A stretch of DNA of 5,070 nt from DASUBV01 sp035763085 (GTDB lineage Bacteria; Actinomycetota; Actinomycetes; Streptosporangiales; Streptosporangiaceae). The stretch spans positions 1 to 5,070 of the forward strand of contig DASUBV010000239.1 in NCBI GenBank assembly GCA_035763085.1, written 5' to 3'. Positions within the stretch are counted from its first letter, which is position 1. Every line of letters begins with the position of its first letter. Below are positions 1 to 5,070 of this stretch, piece after piece. The notes beneath the pieces were generated by a model. The model was not told where the DNA came from. It searched no databases and saw only the letters and a list, made by a program, of their open reading frames with translations. Position numbers and translations under genes: made by a program.

Positions 1-342
1 GATCACGCTGCCGGCCCCGAGGCGCCCGGCCAGACCGTTGCCATTACCGCGGGCGGCCTGGCGACCTCCAGCACGACGGTCCGGACCTGGACCGCTGTCG
101 GCCGCCAGGTGCACCACATCATCGACCCGGCGACCGGCGAGCCGGCCCGGTCCTGCTGGCGAACCGTGAGCGTGACCGCGGGCAGCTGCGCGGACGCCAA
201 TACCGCCAGCACGGCGGCCATCATCCTCAGCGAGTCCGCACCCGCCTGGCTGGCCCGGCACGGGCTGCCCGCCCGGCTGGTCCGCTCCGACGGGACCGTA
301 CTGACCGCTGGCGGCTGGCCGCCCGAGGATCAGCCGGAATGA
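1..342 (+). CDS. apbE: ApbE-family FAD:protein FMN transferase, C-terminal part (5' end outside window)
   Basis: The frame is open from base 1 and stops with TGA at 340-342, leaving 113 visible residues of a protein usually about 250-350 long. Family enzymes move FMN from FAD onto a Ser/Thr of target proteins, usually on the outer side of the membrane, in a Mg-dependent reaction. Visible C-terminal hallmarks, numbered from the first visible residue, are GGLATSST (18-25), HHIIDPATGEP (38-48), a TVSV strand (55-58) followed by CADANTAST (63-71), and RLVRSDG (92-98). The Asp of HIIDP (42), Asp65 and the nearby Thr68/Thr71 lie where the family places its metal and flavin site; the exact assignment is inferred. 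The N-terminal half and any signal peptide are outside the window. The stop overlaps the next start (ATGA), tying it to the haem membrane protein that follows. Family assignment is firm; the flavinylation target is unknown. Confidence 0.9.
   Translation, partial: DHAAGPEAPGQTVAITAGGLATSSTTVRTWTAVGRQVHHIIDPATGEPARSCWRTVSVTAGSCADANTASTAAIILSESAPAWLARHGLPARLVRSDGTVLTAGGWPPEDQPE
325..328 (+). promoter_or_regulatory. Ribosome binding site for the ferric-reductase-like gene
   Basis: GAGG lies 10 bases before the ATG at 339, inside the end of the apbE reading frame. It supports 339 as the start and fits reinitiation after the overlapping apbE stop. Confidence 0.5.
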
Positions 343-1109
343 CACTCACCAGCGCAGCCCTGGCGCCGGCGCTTCCTGGTCACGCCACGGCGCTGGTCGT
401 GACCTCCGCCTCGCCGCTGTGGTACACGACCCGGGCCACCGGCCTGATCGCGATGGTGCTGCTGACCGTCAGCATGGGCTGCGGGCTGCTGTCCTCGGGC
501 GGCTACCAGCGGCCGGGGCTGCCCCGGTTCGTCACGATCGGCCTGCACCGGAACGCGTCGCTGCTGGCCCTGGCCTTCACCGCCGTCCATGTCGTGACCA
601 CGGTGACCGACTCGTTTGTCAGCATCCCGGTTCAGGACGCCTTCATCCCGTTCATCTCCGGCTACCGACCGCTGTGGCTCGGGCTCGGCGCGATCGCCTC
701 TGACCTGCTGATCGCGCTGACCGTGACCAGCCTGCTGCGCACCCGGATGAGCTACCGGGCATGGCGGCTGGTGCACTGGACGTCCTACGCCTGCTGGCCG
801 GTCGCGCTGCTGCACGGGCTCGGCACCGGGACCGACACCCCGGTGCGCTGGGTGCTGATCGTCACCCTGGCCTGTGTGGCGGTCGTCGCAGTGCTCATCG
901 GATGGCGGCTCGCCGTCGGCTGGCCGGGCCATGCGGTGGCCCGCGCCGCTGGCGCGGTCGCTCTGGTAGCGGCCCTGGTCGCGGGCGGCACCTGGCTGGC
1001 ATTCGGACCGCTGCGGGCCGGCTGGGCGCGACGGGCCGGAACGCCGCCCACCCTGCTGAGCCATGTCGCCCCGCGGCCGGGCCCGGTGGCTCCGGGGCGT
1101 GACCGGTGA
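339..1109 (+). CDS. Ferric-reductase-like transmembrane (di-haem b) protein
   Basis: This 256-residue membrane protein has about six hydrophobic helices (roughly 31-51, 72-90, 111-132, 142-161, 168-190 and 200-222). Two histidine pairs sit where the ferric reductase/NADPH oxidase fold binds two stacked haems b: His70 and His84 at the start and within helix 2 (LHRN, VHVV), and His146 and His159 in helix 4 (LVHW, LLHG). The 13-14 residue spacing is that expected for one haem near each membrane face. The protein ends after helix 6 with a Pro/Arg-rich tail and has no FAD- or NAD(P)H-binding domain, unlike complete ferric reductases. It must therefore receive electrons from another protein, plausibly the NuoF-like protein or ferredoxin encoded next. 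The start is ATG overlapping the apbE stop; the TGA end overlaps the next GTG. The electron acceptor is unknown; ferric iron is only one possibility, and a flavinylated partner is suggested by apbE. Confidence 0.85.
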   Translation: MTLTSAALAPALPGHATALVVTSASPLWYTTRATGLIAMVLLTVSMGCGLLSSGGYQRPGLPRFVTIGLHRNASLLALAFTAVHVVTTVTDSFVSIPVQDAFIPFISGYRPLWLGLGAIASDLLIALTVTSLLRTRMSYRAWRLVHWTSYACWPVALLHGLGTGTDTPVRWVLIVTLACVAVVAVLIGWRLAVGWPGHAVARAAGAVALVAALVAGGTWLAFGPLRAGWARRAGTPPTLLSHVAPRPGPVAPGRDR

Positions 1110-2512
1110 GCGCCGCAGCCGGGCCGGGCCAGCCCCAGCCCATGCCACAGGCCGACCCGCCGGGGCCGCGGGCGGAGCCGCGGACGGGGGCGGTCGCCCG
1201 GCTGCTGGCCGGCCCAGAGCAGCGCTCCCTCGAGGATCACCTGAGCCAGCACGGCCCGCCCCCGTTCGCCGACATCGGGCGGGGCGGGACGGACACCGCG
1301 GCGCTCATCACCGCCGTCGAGCGGGCGGGGCTGACCGGGCGCGGCGGAGCCGGCTTCCCGGCCGGGCGCAAGATGCGGGCGGTGACCGAGGCGGCCCGGC
1401 ACGGCGGACCGTTCCGCAGCCAGACCGGCACCGTGGTGATCGCCAACGGCGCCGAGTCCGAGCCCGCCAGCGCGAAGGACCGGCGGCTACTCAGCCACGC
1501 CCCGCACCTGGTCCTCGACGGCATCGTTCTGGCCGCCGAGGCGGTCGGCGCGACCCGCGCCTACCTGTGCGTGCACGGCGGGCCGGAGATGCTCCGCGAC
1601 CTGCGCGAGGCCGTTGTCAGCCGCGAGCGGGCCGGCCTCAGCCGGGTGCCCGTGCAGGTCGTCAGCGTGCCCGCCGGGTACGTGACCAGCCAGGAAACCG
1701 CCCTGGTCGGGCTGCTGAACGGCACTGGCGCCCGGCCCTCGTTCGTCCCGCCGCGGCCCGCTCAGCGCGGCGTGCAGCGGCATCCCACGCTGGTGCTGAA
1801 CGTCGAGACGCTGGCCTGTGTCGCGCTCATCGCGCGGCACGGGCCGGCCTGGTTCCGCGAGCTGGGCACGCCGGCCGCGCCCGGCTCGGCGCTGTTCACC
1901 ATCAGCGGCGCCGTCACCCGGCCCGGCGTGTACGAGCTGGCCCTGGGCTCCACCATCGGTCGGGCCCTGGAGGAGGCCGGCGGCCCGGCCGAGCCGCCGC
2001 AGGCGGTGCTGGCCGGCGGGTACTTCGGGGGCTGGCTGCCGCTGCCCGCGGCTCGCCGGGCGCAGCTGACCGACCAGTCGCTGCGGACGTCCGGCGCCGC
2101 GCTCGGGCCCGGCGTGCTGGTCGTGCTGCCGCAGTCATCGTGCCCGCTGGCCGAGATGGCGCGGGTGACCAGCTACCTGGCCAGCCAGAGCGCCGGCCAG
2201 TGCGGCCCGTGCCGCAACGGCCTGCCCGCGCTGGCCGATGCGCTGGGCCACGTCGCGTTCGGCCGGCCCGGCGAGGACCTGCTGCGCTGGACCGATCAGC
2301 TGCTCGGGCTGGTCAGCGGGCGCGGGGCCTGCCACCTGCCGGACGGCACCGCGGGCCTGGTGGCCAGCGCCCTGGCCGCCTTCAGTGACGATGTCCGCCA
2401 GCACGCCCGGCACGGGCCCTGCGGCCGGGCCGCCCGGCCGCCAGTACTCCCGCTGCCCGAGCCTCCGCCCGTGTCACCGGTCGCAGTACCGTCCCCGGGC
2501 GGGACGCCATGA
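1106..2512 (+). CDS. NuoF-like flavin/iron-sulfur oxidoreductase with SLBB domain
   Basis: This 468-residue protein is related to the NADH-binding subunit of complex I (NuoF, Nqo1, HoxF). The glycine-rich flavin/NADH signature GRGGAGFPAGRK is at 78-89. ANGAESEPASAKDR (113-126) corresponds to the NuoF CNADEGEPGTFKDR flavin loop. SQETAL (195-200), PPRPAQRG (215-222) and LNVETLA (231-237) match other conserved blocks. An SLBB (soluble ligand-binding beta-grasp) segment covers about 264-293. The C-terminal iron-sulfur region has Cys366 and Cys369 (QCGPC) and Cys409 (GACHLP); the first Cys of the usual C-x2-C-x2-C set is Ala363. Residues 437-468 form a Pro-rich tail. No NuoE or NuoG gene is adjacent, so this is not a complex I operon. 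It probably oxidises NAD(P)H with bound FMN and exchanges electrons with the adjacent ferredoxin and haem protein; the direction is not known. GTG at 1106 overlaps the previous stop; ATG at 1142 (Met13) is an alternative start. Confidence 0.85.
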   Translation: MSAAAGPGQPQPMPQADPPGPRAEPRTGAVARLLAGPEQRSLEDHLSQHGPPPFADIGRGGTDTAALITAVERAGLTGRGGAGFPAGRKMRAVTEAARHGGPFRSQTGTVVIANGAESEPASAKDRRLLSHAPHLVLDGIVLAAEAVGATRAYLCVHGGPEMLRDLREAVVSRERAGLSRVPVQVVSVPAGYVTSQETALVGLLNGTGARPSFVPPRPAQRGVQRHPTLVLNVETLACVALIARHGPAWFRELGTPAAPGSALFTISGAVTRPGVYELALGSTIGRALEEAGGPAEPPQAVLAGGYFGGWLPLPAARRAQLTDQSLRTSGAALGPGVLVVLPQSSCPLAEMARVTSYLASQSAGQCGPCRNGLPALADALGHVAFGRPGEDLLRWTDQLLGLVSGRGACHLPDGTAGLVASALAAFSDDVRQHARHGPCGRAARPPVLPLPEPPPVSPVAVPSPGGTP

Positions 2513-2604
2513 GCGCGGACGAGCGCGGCGGCATGAGCGGGGACGAGCGCGGCGGCATGAGGGCGGGCAAGCACGGCCGCATGAGCGCAGGCGGGCGCGG
2601 GCGC
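2509..2604 (+). repeat. Four tandem 24-base units, each starting with ATGA, at the ferredoxin start
   Basis: Units begin at 2509, 2533, 2557 and 2581. Units 1 and 2 differ at one base; units 3 and 4 each differ from unit 1 at five of 24 positions. Each codes for eight residues: MSADERGG, MSGDERGG, MRAGKHGR and MSAGGRGR. Because 24 is a multiple of three, each unit repeats both an in-frame ATG for the ferredoxin and an in-frame TGA for the upstream NuoF-like frame (TGA at 2510, 2534, 2558 and 2582). The near identity of units 1 and 2 suggests the latest duplication was at the 5' end. Confidence 0.9.
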
Positions 2605-2820
2605 CGGAACCGGAATCAGCCGCGCGAGCTGCGGGTCAATCCCGTCGCCTGCCAGGCGCACGGCGTGTGCATCGAGCTGCTGCCCGAGCTGATCAGCGCC
2701 GACCCCTGGGGGTACCCGGTCATCGCACCAGGCCCGGTGCCGCCGGCCCTGATCCCGCTGGCCGAGCGGGCGGCAAACTCCTGTCCCACGCTCGCCCTGC
2801 TCCTGATGAGCCCCGACTGA
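2509..2820 (+). CDS. Small single-cluster ferredoxin (3Fe-4S or 4Fe-4S type)
   Basis: The longest reading is 103 residues. The ferredoxin core starts near residue 39 (RELRVNP). Cys48 and Cys54 lie in ACQAHGVC, and Cys92 precedes Pro in NSCPTLAL, giving a C-x5-C...CP pattern. This is typical of the small actinobacterial ferredoxins often paired with cytochromes P450. The position that would hold the second Cys of a 4Fe-4S set is His51, so the cluster could be 3Fe-4S, or 4Fe-4S with an unusual ligand. A typical member has about 60-80 residues; the extra length here is the Gly/Arg-rich N-terminus made by the 24-base repeats. Met1, Met9, Met17 and Met25 are all possible starts, and Met25 (2581) would give a normal 79-residue protein. 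I chose 2509 because it overlaps the upstream stop as ATGA, but no start has a strong ribosome binding site. It probably passes electrons to or from the NuoF-like protein or the haem membrane protein. Confidence 0.85.
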   Translation: MSADERGGMSGDERGGMRAGKHGRMSAGGRGRRNRNQPRELRVNPVACQAHGVCIELLPELISADPWGYPVIAPGPVPPALIPLAERAANSCPTLALLLMSPD

Positions 2821-2844
2821 GTCGCCCACCTTCCCGCTCACCGC

Positions 2845-2864
2845 GGAGTTGGCGCGCCAGCTCT
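2845..2864 (+). terminator. Hairpin after the ferredoxin gene, possible terminator
   Basis: An 8-pair stem (2845-2852 with 2857-2864, including two G-U pairs) closes a four-base CGCG loop, starting 25 bases after the ferredoxin stop. The centre is the perfect palindrome TGGCGCGCCA (2850-2859). No T-run follows, so it would be a U-less terminator of the kind often proposed in actinobacteria; it could instead be an operator or an mRNA-end stabiliser. Confidence 0.4.
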
Positions 2865-2931
2865 CCGGCTCAGCGCAGCGGTTAAGTTTGGCGACGGGCG
2901 CGGTACGCGGGCAGGCTGGACTGCGCAGGTT

Positions 2932-2963
2932 CTGCCCGGGCTCTGCGCGCACGGGTCGGGCAG
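2932..2963 (+). repeat. Inverted repeat upstream of the racemase gene
   Basis: CTGCCCG (2932-2938) and CGGGCAG (2957-2963) form a perfect 7-base inverted repeat around an 18-base loop that contains the short palindrome TGCGCGCA (2944-2951). It ends 39 bases before the TTG start. It could be a regulator site or a leader hairpin, but in DNA this rich in GC such repeats also arise by chance. I see no convincing -35/-10 promoter pair in 2821-3002. Confidence 0.3.
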
Positions 2964-2990
2964 GCAGGCTCGATCGCTAGATGGCTGGCT

Positions 2991-2996
2991 GGGAGG
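2991..2996 (+). promoter_or_regulatory. Ribosome binding site that decides the TTG start of the racemase
   Basis: GGGAGG ends six bases before the TTG at 3003. This is the strongest Shine-Dalgarno match in the window. There is no nearby in-frame ATG or GTG upstream, and the protein aligns with its family from this point, so TTG is the likely start. Confidence 0.7.
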
Positions 2997-3002
2997 CACG
3001 GG

Positions 3003-4139
3003 TTGGGTCCACTAGAAGGCGTGCGGGTCATCGAGATCGCCAGCCTGGCGCCAGCTCCGTTTGGCTGCATGGTCCTCGCCGACCTGGGCGCAGACGTGCT
3101 GCGGGTGGAAAGGGCCGAGCGCTGCGGCCCGCAGGCCCGGCCGCCGGCCGACCCGTTGATCCGCGGGCGCCGCTCGATGGGGCTCAACCTCAAGGACCCG
3201 GCCGGGATCGACTTGCTGCTGCGGCTGGCCGACGACGCCGACGTGCTGGTCGAGGGGTTCCGGCCGGGGGTGGCCGAGCGGCTGGGCTTCGGGCCGGAGG
3301 TGTGCGCCGGGCGCAATCCGCGGCTCATCTTTGCCCGGATGACCGGGTGGGGCCAGGACGGTCCGCTGGCCCCGACCGCGGGGCACGACATTGACTACAT
3401 CGCCATCTCCGGCGCGCTGGGGCCGATCGGCCGCGCGGGTGAGCGGCCGGTGCCGCCGCTGAACCTGGTCGGCGACTTCGGCGGCGGCGGCATGCTGCTC
3501 GTCCTGGGGATCCTGGCCGCCCTGGTGGAGCGAGAGCGCTCGGGCCGGGGTCAGGTGATCGACGCGGCCATGGTGGACGGCTCGGCGCTGCTGACCTCGT
3601 TCTTGTACGGCATGCGGGCCAGCGGGGCGTGGCAGGACGAGCGGGGCACCAACCTGCTCGACGGCGGCGCGCCGTTCTACGACACCTACGAGTGTGCCGA
3701 CGGCCGCCACGTGGCGGTTGGCGCCCTGGAGCCGCAGTTCTACGCGGCGCTGCTGAACGGCCTGGGCCTGGCCGACGCCGGCCTGCCGGCGCAGCTGGAC
3801 CGATCAGGCTGGCCGGAGCTGCGCCGCCGGCTTGCCGCGGCGTTCGCCACGCGCAGCCGCGACGAGTGGGCTCAGGTCTTCGCCGGCACCGACGCGTGCG
3901 TCGCGCCGGTGCTCACGATGGACGAGGCGACGGCGCACCCGCATGCGCAGGCCCGGTCGTCGTTCACCGAGATCGGCGGCGTGGTGCAGCCGGCACCCGC
4001 GCCGCGGTTCGGCCGCTCCCCGGCCGGCCAGCCGGCCGCGCCGCCGCGACCGGGCGCGGACACTGACAGCGTGCTGGCCGGGCTCGGGCTGAGCGCCGAG
4101 CAGACCGCGGGCCTGCGCGCCCGCGGCGTCGTGGGCTAG
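3003..4139 (+). CDS. mcr: Alpha-methylacyl-CoA racemase (family III CoA-transferase fold)
   Basis: This 378-residue protein closely resembles the Mycobacterium tuberculosis racemase MCR (about 360 residues) as I recall its sequence. The enzyme interconverts (2R)- and (2S)-2-methylacyl-CoA thioesters so that branched chains, such as methyl-branched fatty acids or sterol side chains, can enter beta-oxidation; it acts in the cytoplasm. Visible signatures are GPLEGVRVIE at the N-terminus, ADLGADVLRVER (26-37), DVLVEGFRPGVAERLG (80-95), ARMTGWGQDGP (111-121), AGHDIDYI (126-133), PPLNLVGDFGGGGM (151-164) and GGAPFYDTYECADGR (221-235). His128, Asp158 and Glu243 match the MCR catalytic residues His126, Asp156 and Glu241 with a constant two-residue offset, which favours a racemase over a CoA-transferase. 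The start is TTG after a good ribosome binding site. The MATE gene begins two bases after the stop, suggesting co-transcription. The substrate cannot be read from the sequence. Confidence 0.92.
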   Translation: MGPLEGVRVIEIASLAPAPFGCMVLADLGADVLRVERAERCGPQARPPADPLIRGRRSMGLNLKDPAGIDLLLRLADDADVLVEGFRPGVAERLGFGPEVCAGRNPRLIFARMTGWGQDGPLAPTAGHDIDYIAISGALGPIGRAGERPVPPLNLVGDFGGGGMLLVLGILAALVERERSGRGQVIDAAMVDGSALLTSFLYGMRASGAWQDERGTNLLDGGAPFYDTYECADGRHVAVGALEPQFYAALLNGLGLADAGLPAQLDRSGWPELRRRLAAAFATRSRDEWAQVFAGTDACVAPVLTMDEATAHPHAQARSSFTEIGGVVQPAPAPRFGRSPAGQPAAPPRPGADTDSVLAGLGLSAEQTAGLRARGVVG

Positions 4140-4141
4140 CG

Positions 4142-5070
4142 GTGGCGGCAGGCCCCCTGCGGGCCGCGCGGCGGCTGCTGGCGGTGGCCCGCAGCCCGCA
4201 GGACGGCGAGATCCTGCGACTTGCGGTGCCGGCGTTCGGCGCGCTGGTGGCCGAGCCGCTGTTCCTGCTCGCTGACTCGGCCATCGTCGGCCGGATCGGG
4301 ACCGTGCCGCTGGGCGGGCTCGGCGTCGCCAGCCAGGCGCTGACCACGCTGGTGGGCATCTCGATCTTCCTGGCCTACGGCACCACCGCCGCGGTGGCCC
4401 GCCAGCTCGGGGCGGGCAACACCCGGGCGGCGCTGCGGCAGGGCATCGACGGGCTGTGGCTGGCCGCCATCATCGGCGTGGTTGTCCTGGCGGCCGGCTG
4501 GCCGCTGGCCCCGGCCATCGCCGGGGCGTTCGGCGGCACCGACGCCGTCACCGCGCAGGCGGTGACCTACCTGCGGATCAGCCTGCTCGGCGCGCCGGCG
4601 ATGCTGGCCGTGCTGGCCGGCACCGGGGTGCTGCGCGGCCTGCAGGACACCCGGACCCCGCTGCTGGTCGCGGTGGCCGCCAACATCGCGAACGTGGCCC
4701 TGAACGCCACCTTCGTGCTGGGCCTGCGCTGGGGCATCGCGGGCTCGGCGTGGGGCACCGCGATCGCCCAGACCGGCGGCGCGGTGGTCTACCTGATCGT
4801 GGTCGGCCGCGGCGCCCGCCGGGCCGGCGTCCCGTTCGCGCCCGACCGGGCCGGGCTGCGCACGGCTGCCCTGGCCGGGGCCGCCCTGGTGATCAGGACC
4901 ATCGCGCTGCAGGCCGTGCTGATCATCACCACCGCCATCGCCGCCCGGCAGGGCAACGCGGCGATCGCCGCGCACCAGGTCGCGTTCCGGATCTGGGGGC
5001 TGCTGACCTTCGCCCTGGACGCGATCGCCATCGCCGGGCAGGCGATCACCGGCCGGTACCTGGGGGCCGG
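4142..5070 (+). CDS. MATE-family (DinF-like) efflux transporter, 3' end outside window
   Basis: The frame opens with GTG at 4142, two bases after the racemase stop, and stays open to the window end. It gives 309 residues of a protein normally about 430-460 long. MATE proteins are 12-helix inner-membrane exporters that use Na+ or H+ gradients to expel cationic or other small molecules. About eight hydrophobic helices are visible. The first carries LFLLADSAIVGRIGTVPLGGLG (split 40-50 and 51-61), with Asp45 where DinF-type transporters have a key acidic residue in helix 1. VLRGLQDTRTPL (163-174), NIANVALNATFV (181-192) and AAIAAHQVAFRIW (273-285) are typical DinF-branch blocks. No clear ribosome binding site precedes the GTG, so translation probably depends on coupling to the racemase. 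The substrate is unknown, and the family does not suggest a link to racemase chemistry. Confidence 0.88.
   Translation, partial: MAAGPLRAARRLLAVARSPQDGEILRLAVPAFGALVAEPLFLLADSAIVGRIGTVPLGGLGVASQALTTLVGISIFLAYGTTAAVARQLGAGNTRAALRQGIDGLWLAAIIGVVVLAAGWPLAPAIAGAFGGTDAVTAQAVTYLRISLLGAPAMLAVLAGTGVLRGLQDTRTPLLVAVAANIANVALNATFVLGLRWGIAGSAWGTAIAQTGGAVVYLIVVGRGARRAGVPFAPDRAGLRTAALAGAALVIRTIALQAVLIITTAIAARQGNAAIAAHQVAFRIWGLLTFALDAIAIAGQAITGRYLGA

Noticed and set aside
330..1148. Long open frame on the minus strand opposite the haem membrane protein
   Set aside because: Its product is low-complexity (rich in Arg, Gly, Gln, Pro) with no recognisable domain, and the plus strand carries a clear membrane protein. 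It is a GC-bias shadow, as are the frames at 785-1402, 3012-3710 and 4136-4975 on the same strand.
1063..2388. 441-codon open frame on the plus strand overlapping the NuoF-like gene
   Set aside because: The product is an Ala/Arg/Gly-rich string without motifs, while the other frame shows continuous NuoF signatures.
1106..2512. Part of a complex I (nuo) operon
   Set aside because: No NuoE, NuoG or membrane nuo genes are adjacent; neighbours are a ferric-reductase-like protein and a ferredoxin, and the cluster ligands differ from NuoF.
2509..2604. CRISPR array or intergenic minisatellite
   Set aside because: The units are directly adjacent with no spacers, lie inside a reading frame, and are only four in number.
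2296..2952. Minus-strand open frame across the ferredoxin and the intergenic gap
   Set aside because: It has no motif and its repeated Ala/His/Pro stretch is only the reverse reading of the 24-base repeats.
2888..2983. Promoter for the racemase (TTGGCG at 2888, TAGATG at 2978)
   Set aside because: The elements are far apart and neither has a good partner at 16-19 bases; the matches are too weak to call.
3003..4139. CoA-transferase (CaiB/formyl-CoA transferase type) instead of a racemase
   Set aside because: His128, Asp158 and Glu243 and the surrounding blocks match alpha-methylacyl-CoA racemase much better than the transferase branch.

Overview
The window is very GC-rich (roughly three quarters G+C, with G or C in nearly every third codon position). 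Its proteins resemble actinobacterial families, so it most likely comes from a high-GC actinomycete. I cannot name the genus from the sequence. All convincing genes lie on the plus strand and fill almost the whole window; the open frames on the minus strand look like shadows caused by GC bias.

Region 1 (1-2820) is a compact redox operon of four genes. It starts with the C-terminal part of an ApbE-type FAD:protein FMN transferase (1-342). Next come a six-helix ferric-reductase-like membrane protein with two predicted haem-binding histidine pairs (339-1109), a NuoF-like flavin/iron-sulfur/SLBB protein (1106-2512) and a small single-cluster ferredoxin (2509-2820). Each junction is a 4-base stop/start overlap (ATGA, GTGA, ATGA), so the four are probably translated as a coupled set. 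The membrane protein lacks the FAD/NAD(P)H domain of true ferric reductases, and the soluble NuoF-like protein and ferredoxin could supply its electrons. ApbE attaches FMN covalently to extracytoplasmic proteins. The set therefore looks like a module that moves electrons from cytoplasmic NAD(P)H or ferredoxin through membrane haems to a flavinylated acceptor outside the membrane. That acceptor is not in the window and may lie upstream of base 1.

The most unusual DNA feature is at the NuoF-like/ferredoxin junction. Four tandem 24-base units (2509-2604) each begin with ATGA, so both the ferredoxin start codon and the upstream gene's stop codon are present four times in register.

Region 2 (2821-3002) is a 182-base intergenic gap with a hairpin just after the ferredoxin, a second inverted repeat, and a good ribosome binding site for the next gene.

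Region 3 (3003-5070) holds an alpha-methylacyl-CoA racemase of the family III CoA-transferase fold, starting at TTG. Two bases after its stop comes a MATE-family efflux transporter that runs off the end of the window. These two genes look like a separate transcription unit with no obvious link to the redox operon.
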